Shown piece after piece: positions 1 to 5,489 of a stretch of 20,772 nucleotides of DNA. The notes under the pieces are model-generated. The model was not told the DNA's origin, searched no databases, and saw nothing but the letters and a program-made list of their open reading frames with translations. The translations under genes were made by a program, and so were the position numbers. Position 1 is the first letter of the stretch, and every line of letters begins with the position of its first letter. Origin of the DNA: an uncultured Oscillibacter sp. (GTDB lineage: Bacteria > Bacillota > Clostridia > Oscillospirales > Oscillospiraceae); the NCBI RefSeq assembly GCF_900546705.1, contig NZ_URDP01000036.1, forward strand, positions 1-20,772, read 5' to 3'.

Positions 1-632
1 CCAAGCGGATCGGCGCCCACCTGCGCCGCTGCGGCGTGACGGTGGTGGAGACCCGGCCGGACGGTGCGGCGGTGTCTTTGGCGGAGCGGTGTGCCATCGC
101 GAATAAGATCAAGGGCCTGGACCTGTTTGTGTCCCTGCACTCCAACGCAGCGGGCGGCAGCGGATGGTCCAGCGCCCGGGGCTGGAGCGCGTACCTCTAC
201 GGCGCCGGCGGCGAGCGGGAACAGGCGGCAAATACCATCGCGGCCTGGGTACGCCAGGTAGGCGTGACATTGCGCTCCGCGCCCATTGTCTATGACCCGT
301 CTCTGTACGTCCTCAAGCACACGGTGGCCCCGGCGGTGCTCATCGAACACGCCTTCCACACGAACAAGGAGGATGTGGCAAACCTGCTGGACGATGCCTG
401 GAGGGCCACAGTAGCCGAGGCGGAGGCCCGAGGCATCATGTATTACCTGGGGGCGGTTTGGGTGCCTGAGACGCCCCAGGAGCCCGCTGTGGACGAGGAG
501 CTGGTGCAGGCGGTGGACGCCCTGGCGGCCGCCGGAGTCATTGACAGTCCCGATCGCTGGAAGGCCCTGGAGTACACGGATCGGAGCGTCCGGGCGCTGC
601 TTATCAAGATGGCGGCAAAGCTCAAATGCTGA
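1..632 (+). CDS. N-acetylmuramoyl-L-alanine amidase, phage endolysin-like (5' truncated by window)
   Basis: The frame is open from base 3, so the true start lies upstream and the first zinc ligand of the fold is off-window. What remains reads as an Amidase_3 domain, a zinc enzyme that cuts the MurNAc-L-Ala bond of peptidoglycan. It has the FVSLHSNA block (canonical second-histidine motif) and VLIEHAFHTN, matching the family's catalytic-Glu segment (usually VLVE-GF-SN). After about residue 150, a PETPQEP linker leads to a ~45-residue helical tail (EELVQAVDALAAAGVIDSPDRW...LLIKMAAKL) of the kind seen at the end of clostridial phage endolysins. There is no signal peptide in the visible part. The gene is the last one before an AT-rich spacer and a tRNA-Ser, which fits the lysis end of a prophage. 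A cellular or spore cortex amidase is the alternative, less likely given the tail. Confidence 0.85.
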   Translation, partial: KRIGAHLRRCGVTVVETRPDGAAVSLAERCAIANKIKGLDLFVSLHSNAAGGSGWSSARGWSAYLYGAGGEREQAANTIAAWVRQVGVTLRSAPIVYDPSLYVLKHTVAPAVLIEHAFHTNKEDVANLLDDAWRATVAEAEARGIMYYLGAVWVPETPQEPAVDEELVQAVDALAAAGVIDSPDRWKALEYTDRSVRALLIKMAAKLKC

Positions 633-651
633 CTACAATTTGACTACATTT
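630..651 (+). repeat. Tandem 11-bp direct repeat abutting the amidase stop
   Basis: Two adjacent 11-mers, TGACTACAATT and TGACTACATTT, differ at one position. The first supplies the amidase stop codon. They open the 140-bp AT-rich spacer between the amidase and the tRNA-Ser, a place where integrases of tRNA-targeting elements often have arm-type sites. The integrase role is inference. Confidence 0.6.
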
Positions 652-713
652 TATTAACTATACTTGCCTTTTCTACACATTTATTTGCGGCTGAAAAGAT
701 TGCGTATTTGTTA

Positions 714-732
714 ATTTCTTTTGTTAAGAAAT
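714..732. other. AT-rich inverted repeat in the amidase-tRNA spacer
   Basis: ATTTCTT and AAGAAAT form a 7-bp stem around TTGTT. It is the only other structure I see between the tandem repeats and the tRNA terminator. Its function is unknown; it could be a weak hairpin or part of an attachment region. Confidence 0.35.
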
Positions 733-737
733 AAAGA

Positions 738-771
738 AAAACCCTAGAATCGGGTGATTCTAGGGTTTTTT
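738..771 (-). terminator. Rho-independent terminator of tRNA-Ser (bidirectional)
   Basis: A perfect 10-bp stem (CCCTAGAATC with GATTCTAGGG, loop GGGT at 752-755) is flanked by A runs on the left and T runs on the right, so it can work on both strands. It lies two bases past the CCA end of the leftward tRNA. It could also stop transcripts arriving from the amidase. Confidence 0.88.
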
Positions 772-772
772 C

Positions 773-864
773 TGGCGGAGAAGGAGGGATTCGAACCCTC
801 GAGACCCTTTAGGGGCCTACATGATTTCCAATCATGCGCCCTCGACCAACTAGGCGACTTCTCC
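773..864 (-). tRNA. tRNA-Ser (anticodon GGA)
   Basis: Read on the minus strand, the acceptor strands are GGAGAAG and CTTCTCC, followed by G73 and an encoded CCA. The anticodon stem CATGA/TCATG encloses the loop TTGGAAA, giving anticodon GGA for UCC and UCU. The long variable arm (CCCCTAAAGGG region) is typical of class II serine tRNAs, and the T arm GAGGGTTCGAATCCCTC is canonical. The length is 92 nt with CCA. The 3' end faces the phage-like amidase, the usual orientation when an element has integrated into a tRNA 3' end. Confidence 0.96.
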
Positions 865-907
865 AAAGCGATGCAATTGTTTGCTGCCTCGAAGCGACAG
901 CAGTGTT

Positions 908-935
908 ATTATAACAGAAGAAGCGGTAAAGTCAA
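908..935 (-). promoter_or_regulatory. Promoter of tRNA-Ser
   Basis: On the minus strand a TTGACT -35 (930-935) and a perfect TATAAT -10 (908-913) are 16 bp apart, about 44 bp upstream of the tRNA 5' end. Both hexamers are near consensus for sigma-A, as expected for a stable RNA gene. Confidence 0.85.
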
Positions 936-964
936 GCCCCTTTTTCCACTTTTTTTAAAAAGAT

Positions 965-994
965 AAAACCGGAGGACCATTGCCCTCCGGTTTT
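965..994 (-). terminator. Terminator of the 59-aa gene
   Basis: AAAACCGGAGG (965-975) pairs with CCTCCGGTTTT (984-994) around an 8-nt loop, four bases past the stop codon of the leftward small gene. On the minus strand it is followed by a T-rich stretch. Confidence 0.8.
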
Positions 995-998
995 ATGC

Positions 999-1178
999 TC
1001 AGTGCAGCTCAGAGACGATGTTGTCCACCGCCTGATCCATGGCGACACCCAGCTTGTGCAGGCTTTTGCCTACCTGTGACTTCATGGAATGGCGGCTGGA
1101 GGCAGACATCATCCCCAGCGCGGCGCCGGCGGCCATGCCGGCGCCCATACCGACCCAAAATCCGGTACTTCCTTGCAT
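999..1178 (-). CDS. Small glycine-zipper protein (59 aa), unknown function
   Basis: I chose the ATG at 1178 because an AAAGGAG lies nine bases upstream. An in-frame TTG six bases earlier is only three bases from that site. Residues about 5-24 form an uninterrupted glycine/alanine/methionine-rich segment (WVGMGAGMAAGAALGMM) with small residues spaced as in a glycine zipper, so it probably inserts in or associates with the membrane. The rest is a polar amphipathic tail (KSLHKLGVAMDQAVDNIVSEL). Its own terminator follows directly. YtxH-like or phage-shock-type small membrane proteins look similar, but I cannot assign a family. Confidence 0.7.
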   Translation of the reverse strand: MQGSTGFWVGMGAGMAAGAALGMMSASSRHSMKSQVGKSLHKLGVAMDQAVDNIVSELH

Positions 1179-1232
1179 CTTCAATCACTCCTTTGCGGCT
1201 GGGAGTAGTATTTCCGGCGATGCGCAAAAAAA

Positions 1233-1264
1233 CCGCCGCCGCATTTGCCAAAATGCGGCGGCGG
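1233..1264 (-). terminator. Strong leftward rho-independent hairpin in the 59-aa gene leader
   Basis: A perfect 14-bp stem (CCGCCGCCGCATTT with AAATGCGGCGGCGG, loop GCCA) is followed on the minus strand by seven T. It therefore terminates leftward transcription about 55 bp before the small gene. It may insulate that gene from antisense transcription of the phosphatase gene or act as an attenuator. The rightward promoter's -35 box overlaps its loop. Confidence 0.75.
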
Positions 1265-1273
1265 CGCTATAAT
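1245..1273 (+). promoter_or_regulatory. Promoter of the phosphatase-GNAT gene
   Basis: TTGCCA (1245-1250) and a perfect TATAAT (1268-1273) are 17 bp apart, about 35 bp upstream of the start codon. The -35 covers the loop of the leftward terminator hairpin, and the spacer is its GC-rich right arm. Confidence 0.75.
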
Positions 1274-1308
1274 GCGGAAAGAAATGATTTGACAATCAGG
1301 AGGCGCCT

Positions 1309-2370
1309 ATGACGACCATCTATCTCATCCGCCATGCGGAAGCGGAGGGAAATCTCTATCGGATTGCACAGGGGCAGTACAACAGCCTGCTCACGGACCG
1401 GGGGCAGCGGCAGGTAGCAGCACTGGAGGCGCGATTTGCAGACATTCACGTGGATGCCGTCTACTCCAGCGACCTCTACCGCACCTGCGCCACCGCAGCT
1501 GCCATCTACCGGCCCAAGGGACTGCCGCTCCATCGCCGCACCGACCTGCGGGAGATCTGCGTGGGCGTTTGGGAGCAGCGCACCTGGGGCGATATCGCCC
1601 GCACGGACCCGGAACAGATGGAAAACTTCAGCCGCCATCCGGAGCGCTGGCAGGTGGAGGGCGGAGAGCCGCCTGCCCGGGTACTGGCCCGGGTGCGGGC
1701 GGCAGTGGAGGACATTGCCCGGAAAAACCAGGGGAAAACCGTGGCGGTCTTTTCCCACGGCTACGCCATCCGACTGCTGCTGGCGTCCCTTCAGGGATAT
1801 ACCATTGAGCAGCTGGCCAGTACGCCGGTGGGGGACAACACGGCAGTGTCGCTGCTGCGGGAGGAAAACGGCCGCATGGAAGTGGTGTTCCGGGATGACA
1901 ACAGCCATCTGCGTACGGAGGCGTATCTGGCGGGAGAGAAGGGCGGAAAGCGGGCCAACGGCCTGGAGCCGGGGCTCTACTTTGAGCCGCTGCGTCTGCC
2001 GGAGCAATCCGCCTTTTTTGACCGGTGCGCGGCGGAGGCAGGCGTGCCGGGCTGTCCCGGGGAGACGGCTCTGGTGGGATACCTGAACGGGGAGCCGGTG
2101 AGCCTTCTGCAGATGGGGCCGGAGACCGGACGCATTGCCCTGGCCTGCGTGTGCCCCGGGTACCGGGGACGGGGGTTCGGCGTCCAGATGATCGGCCAGG
2201 CGGTGCAGCTGACCCGGAAGCTGGATGGTCAGACGCTGCGGGTGACTCCGGGAGAGTCTGCGGCCTTCTGGGAGACATACGGATTCCGACCCGGAACGCA
2301 GCCGGGGGAGCTGGAAAAGAGCATCGGGTTTGATCCGGCTTACCTGGCGCTGCCGCCTGCGGAGGTGTGA
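1309..2370 (+). CDS. Histidine phosphatase fused to a GNAT acetyltransferase domain
   Basis: Residues 1-205 are a histidine-phosphatase (phosphoglycerate mutase-like) domain. R8-H9 sits in YLIRHAEAEGN, the motif carrying the phospho-accepting histidine. R58 follows in SSDLYRT, E82 in LREICVG, and H150 in VFSHGYAIR; these are the expected pocket residues. Residues about 215-345 look like a GNAT fold: CVCPGYRGRGFGVQMIG (280-296) is the acetyl-CoA pyrophosphate-binding motif A, and SAAFWETYGFRP (318-329) resembles the final GNAT strand-loop-strand. At 353 aa it is far longer than a single phosphatase (about 200 aa). AGGAGG lies six bases before the ATG. The substrate of either domain is unknown; small phosphorylated metabolites are usual for such phosphatases. 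The gene has its own promoter and a shared downstream terminator. Confidence 0.88.
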   Translation: MTTIYLIRHAEAEGNLYRIAQGQYNSLLTDRGQRQVAALEARFADIHVDAVYSSDLYRTCATAAAIYRPKGLPLHRRTDLREICVGVWEQRTWGDIARTDPEQMENFSRHPERWQVEGGEPPARVLARVRAAVEDIARKNQGKTVAVFSHGYAIRLLLASLQGYTIEQLASTPVGDNTAVSLLREENGRMEVVFRDDNSHLRTEAYLAGEKGGKRANGLEPGLYFEPLRLPEQSAFFDRCAAEAGVPGCPGETALVGYLNGEPVSLLQMGPETGRIALACVCPGYRGRGFGVQMIGQAVQLTRKLDGQTLRVTPGESAAFWETYGFRPGTQPGELEKSIGFDPAYLALPPAEV

Positions 2371-2405
2371 GCATTCTGTCTGCACAGAGATCAAGAACCA
2401 CATAT

Positions 2406-2440
2406 AAAAAGAGGGGCCGTGTTTACGGCTCCTCTTTTTT
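2406..2440. terminator. Bidirectional terminator between convergent genes
   Basis: AAAAAGAGGGGCCG (2406-2419) pairs with CGGCTCCTCTTTTT (2426-2439) with a single G-U wobble and a 6-nt loop. The right arm lies inside the last codons of the Nudix gene, whose stop codon is in the loop. The A run and T run make it usable in both directions. Confidence 0.85.
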
Positions 2441-3061
2441 CTCTCTTGGCTCCAGGGCCCGGATGATCTGGGCGGTCAGCCGGGCGGTCATGCCCCAGAC
2501 CGCGTGGCCCTGCCAATACCACACGGGTACCTCCACCCGGCCTCTGGCCCAGGGGTAGTCCCGGGGGATTCCCACCGCTTCGTAGGGAAAGTCCTCCGGT
2601 ACCCGGGGCAGCAGGTCGTAGTACCACGGCTCCGGCGGGGTGGTCCGGAAAAAGGACAGCGGCGCGGTGAAGACCTGGGCTACCTCCGCCGGAGAGGGCC
2701 GCAGGGCGGCAAAGCCTGCTGGGGAGACCACTCCCAGCACCGGGCGGAGCAGGAAGCCCGCCTGATTGCAGATGAAGTCCGGCGTGCCCAGCAGTGTGAT
2801 TTCCGAGGGGGGAATGGCCAGCTCCTCTTCCGTCTCCCGCAGGGCACAGGCCTCCGGCGATTCCCCCGGTTCCATGCGGCCGCCGGGGAAGCAAACCTCG
2901 CCGGGCTGGCTGAGCGCGCGTGCACGGACCTCGTAAAGAAGGTGCAGACCGTCCTCCCTCTCCACCAGGGGGCACAGGACGGCATAGCTGTGCCGCTCGC
3001 CCAGAAGCGACGGCGTATGGCCGTCGAACCGGCAGCGCAGGGTTTCCAACTCGTTTTTCAT
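2423..3061 (-). CDS. CoA pyrophosphatase-type Nudix hydrolase
   Basis: The start is the ATG at 3061, whose ATGA overlaps the stop of the upstream lipid kinase (TGA at 3060-3058). No Shine-Dalgarno precedes it, so translation is probably coupled. This gives 212 aa, normal for the family. The Nudix box runs from G61 (G-x5-E67-x7-R75-E76-T-E-E79-E80-L-A82-I), with alanine at the usual last glycine. Just before it, ARALSQPGEVCFPGG matches the UPF0035-type motif that marks CoA/acyl-CoA diphosphatases (NudL/YeaB-like). Such enzymes split CoA into 3',5'-ADP and 4'-phosphopantetheine using Mg2+ held by the box glutamates. Another nucleotide-diphosphate substrate cannot be excluded. Confidence 0.88.
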   Translation of the reverse strand: MKNELETLRCRFDGHTPSLLGERHSYAVLCPLVEREDGLHLLYEVRARALSQPGEVCFPGGRMEPGESPEACALRETEEELAIPPSEITLLGTPDFICNQAGFLLRPVLGVVSPAGFAALRPSPAEVAQVFTAPLSFFRTTPPEPWYYDLLPRVPEDFPYEAVGIPRDYPWARGRVEVPVWYWQGHAVWGMTARLTAQIIRALEPREKKEEP

Positions 3062-3945
3062 AGCAGCATGTTCAGGGCGCACCGGATGTTTTCAATGTTT
3101 ACTGTCGGCACGCTGGGGGCATACTCCCCATCCAGGGACCAGGGCAGCTCCTCCTCCGTCTCCAGATGGAGGGAGGAGACGTGGCGGAACACCAGACCGT
3201 GGCTGTCGTACTGCTGGTTGGCCAAGCCCAGCACCAGGTTCTGGAGTTCCAGGACGTTGGTGGGGTTGGGGATCAGCAGCATCTCAAATTTCCCGTCGTC
3301 CAGCACCACCCGCTCCGGACTGAGCTTCATGAGCCCGCCGATGGAGGTGGAGTTGCACACGGCACCGAAAAGGTAGTCTCCGTCCAGTACCTCGCCGTCC
3401 GCTGTCAGGCGGATGTGGTAGGGGCGCAGGGTGCTCAGGTCCTTGACGCCCTCCAGAATGTAGGCAAAGTGGCCCAGAGCATTTTTAGCGGCCTGGGAGG
3501 CGGCGTAGGAGGTACGGGTGAAGGCGCCGAAAGAGGCCACATACACGAAATTGCGCTCGTTCCATCGGCCGATGTCCAGCGCCCGGGGGGAGCTGTGCAG
3601 CATGGCCATGGCGGCAGTGACCGGGTGGTCAGAGATGTGAAGACTTGCAGCGAAGTCGTTGGTGCTGCCCTGAGGCAGATAGCCAAGCAAGGGGCGGTGC
3701 TCCAGGCGCATGAGTCCGGCAATGACCTCATTGAGGGTGCCGTCTCCGCCGACGGCCACCACCAGATCGTAGCTGCCGCCCTCTTTGGCTGCCGTCTCTG
3801 TGGCGTCGCCGGGGGCAGTGGTCTTGTGGACGGAAATGAGGTAACCGGCCTCCGAAAAGAGCGCGATCACGTCAAACAGCGGGCTGCGGGATTTGTTGCG
3901 TCCAGCCCGGGGGTTTACGATAAACAGAAGCTTTTTTTGAGCCAT
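3058..3945 (-). CDS. YegS/DagK-family lipid kinase
   Basis: The protein is 295 aa, starting at the ATG at 3945 with AGGAGG six bases upstream; a longer in-frame extension lacks any such site. It shows the diacylglycerol kinase catalytic domain: IVNPRAGRNKS at 9-19, VAVGGDGTLNEVIAG at 64-77 (GGDGT nucleotide-binding loop at 66-70), and YLPQGSTNDFAAS at 89-101, equivalent to the GTxNDFA motif. The C-terminal half is the expected beta-sandwich, with the YVASFGAF and LDGE blocks. The family phosphorylates diacylglycerol or related lipids at the inner membrane face, recycling diacylglycerol to phosphatidic acid. It is the first gene of a two-gene operon with the Nudix hydrolase. The physiological lipid is not shown by sequence. 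Confidence 0.92.
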   Translation of the reverse strand: MAQKKLLFIVNPRAGRNKSRSPLFDVIALFSEAGYLISVHKTTAPGDATETAAKEGGSYDLVVAVGGDGTLNEVIAGLMRLEHRPLLGYLPQGSTNDFAASLHISDHPVTAAMAMLHSSPRALDIGRWNERNFVYVASFGAFTRTSYAASQAAKNALGHFAYILEGVKDLSTLRPYHIRLTADGEVLDGDYLFGAVCNSTSIGGLMKLSPERVVLDDGKFEMLLIPNPTNVLELQNLVLGLANQQYDSHGLVFRHVSSLHLETEEELPWSLDGEYAPSVPTVNIENIRCALNMLL

Positions 3946-3995
3946 AAAGAGCCTCCTGCGGCAGAAAACATAGATGTGAAATTTGTGTAAAGGAC

Positions 3996-4024
3996 AGTAT
4001 AGCACGGGAAAATGAGGATTGCAA
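3996..4024 (-). promoter_or_regulatory. Promoter of the lipid kinase-Nudix operon
   Basis: On the minus strand TTGCAA (4019-4024) and TATACT (3996-4001) are separated by exactly 17 bp, about 50 bp upstream of the lipid kinase start. The -35 hexamer is a perfect palindrome, shared with the divergent promoter. Confidence 0.78.
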
Positions 4025-4047
4025 TTGCTGGGGGCGCCGTGTAGAAT
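4019..4047 (+). promoter_or_regulatory. Promoter of the AI-2E-family permease gene
   Basis: The same TTGCAA (4019-4024), read rightward, is followed after exactly 17 bp by TAGAAT (4042-4047), 25 bp before the chosen start codon. The two divergent promoters thus overlap completely in their -35 box. Confidence 0.72.
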
Positions 4048-4071
4048 AAAAACATCGAAGGGATGGTGGCG

Positions 4072-5307
4072 ATGAGACAGAGAAAACCGTATGTTCAACT
4101 GGGGCTGGCGGTCTTTTGCACGGTCAGCGCCATTTTGCTCCTGTACGATACGCTGTTCGGCGGAAGGGAGCTGCTGGCCATCTGGAACCAGCTGCTCATC
4201 GCGGTGGCGCCCATCCTCTACGGCGCCATGATCGCCTATCTTCTGGCGCCGGTGGTGAATTTTTTCGAGCGGAATCTGTTTTCCTCCGCAGTGGAAAAAG
4301 CCCATAAAAACGGCCTGCTGACGGCTCGCCTTCCCCGGGCGGCAAGTCTGCTTTTAACGTGGGTAGTCATCTGCATTCTGGGGTATCTGCTGGCCTCTGT
4401 TCTGCTGCCGGAGCTTTACAAGAGCGTTTTGCAGCTGGTGAGCAACATCGAAAACTACTATCTGGTCATTACCGGCTGGGTGGAGCATCTGCTGGAGACC
4501 AACCCGGATGTGGAGTCCTGGGCCATGACCCAGATCAACACCTACTATTCGGACATCCAGACCTGGCTGACCAAGGAGATGCTGCCCCAGGCCTCCACGC
4601 TGATGACGGCCCTTTCCGGCGGCGTGGTCAGCACGCTGGTGTTTTTGAAGAATCTGCTGGTGGGCATTATCGTCTCCGTCTACCTGCTGGCAACCAAGGA
4701 ACTGTGTGCCGCCCAGGCCCGCAAGGCCGTCCATGGCCTGTTCTCCCGGGAGAATGTGCGCTGGGTGCTGCTGGGGACCCGGCGGGTGGATGAGATCTTC
4801 TCCGGCTTTGTCCGGGGCAAGTTGCTGGACTCGCTGATCATCGGTATTATCTGCTTTGTCGGCTGCTCCATTCTGAAATTCCCCTATACGCCGCTGGTGT
4901 CTGTCATCGTGGGTGTAACCAACGTGATCCCCTTCTTCGGGCCGTTTTTGGGTGCCATTCCCAGCACGTTCCTCATTGTGCTGGCAGACCCCATCAAGGG
5001 CGTGTACTTCGTGCTGTTCGTCCTGGCGCTCCAGCAGCTGGACGGCAACGTCATCGGCCCCAAGATCCTGGGGGACAAGACGGGCCTTTCCAGCCTGTGG
5101 GTCATCATCGCCATCCTGGTAGGCGGCAGTTTTTTCGGCATCCCCGGGATGTTTTTCGGCGTACCGGTATGTGCGTGTCTGTACAGCGCGGCGTCGTTTT
5201 TCATTGACAGCCGCCTGAAGAAGAAGTCCCTGCCCCTGTCTACCAAGGCCTATGCGGCAAACCCACCCGCCGGAAGCGGGGAAAAAGATTCCCAGGAACC
5301 CATGTAA
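4072..5307 (+). CDS. AI-2E family transporter (YdiK/YtvI/PerM-type permease)
   Basis: I chose the ATG at 4072, because GAAGGGA sits at a sensible distance from it and would be only one base from an in-frame ATG at 4063. The 411-aa protein has about eight hydrophobic segments: two near the N terminus, one near residues 90-113, one near 165-195, and a dense block from about 238 to the end. Family landmarks are present: FVRGKLLDSLIIGIICFVG, GVTNVIPFFGPFLGAIP and LDGNVIGPKILGDKTGLSSLWVI. These match the AI-2E transporter family (Pfam PF01594). Known members range from autoinducer-2 exporters to Na+/H+ antiporters and envelope-related permeases, so the substrate is open. The C-terminal 30 residues are polar and probably cytoplasmic. 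Confidence 0.9.
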   Translation: MRQRKPYVQLGLAVFCTVSAILLLYDTLFGGRELLAIWNQLLIAVAPILYGAMIAYLLAPVVNFFERNLFSSAVEKAHKNGLLTARLPRAASLLLTWVVICILGYLLASVLLPELYKSVLQLVSNIENYYLVITGWVEHLLETNPDVESWAMTQINTYYSDIQTWLTKEMLPQASTLMTALSGGVVSTLVFLKNLLVGIIVSVYLLATKELCAAQARKAVHGLFSRENVRWVLLGTRRVDEIFSGFVRGKLLDSLIIGIICFVGCSILKFPYTPLVSVIVGVTNVIPFFGPFLGAIPSTFLIVLADPIKGVYFVLFVLALQQLDGNVIGPKILGDKTGLSSLWVIIAILVGGSFFGIPGMFFGVPVCACLYSAASFFIDSRLKKKSLPLSTKAYAANPPAGSGEKDSQEPM

Positions 5308-5322
5308 AATTTCTGAAAGCTC

Positions 5323-5351
5323 TTGCAATCACAGAGGTGTTCGTGTACAAT
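5323..5351 (+). promoter_or_regulatory. Promoter of the ABC importer operon
   Basis: TTGCAA (5323-5328) and TACAAT (5346-5351) are 17 bp apart, giving a leader of about 130 nt before the binding-protein start. The -35 is the same TTGCAA hexamer found in the divergent pair at 4019. Confidence 0.8.
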
Positions 5352-5353
5352 AC

Positions 5354-5407
5354 AGCCTTGCGGGATGTTTGTTATAAAAATAACGACGTTTCCGCAGGGC
5401 TCTTTTT
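5354..5407 (+). terminator. Terminator-like hairpin overlapping the ABC operon leader
   Basis: AGCCTTGCGG (5354-5363) pairs with CCGCAGGGCT (5392-5401) with one G-U wobble, followed by CTTTTTC. The large loop holds an inner hairpin, GTTAT-AAAA-ATAAC. It starts almost exactly at the predicted transcription start, so it may be the terminator of the upstream permease gene, or an attenuator of the ABC operon if transcription starts a few bases earlier. No known riboswitch aptamer is recognisable in this leader. Confidence 0.45.
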
Positions 5408-5489
5408 CAATCTGGAGCCATGATTCTGCGGGGCGGACAGCTTCCGCCCAACACTGACCCATTGCGGCAGTGATTTAAAGGAGAGAACC

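Noticed and set aside
754..966. A 70-codon frame over the tRNA-Ser region
   Set aside because: It lies across the tRNA gene and its promoter on the opposite strand.
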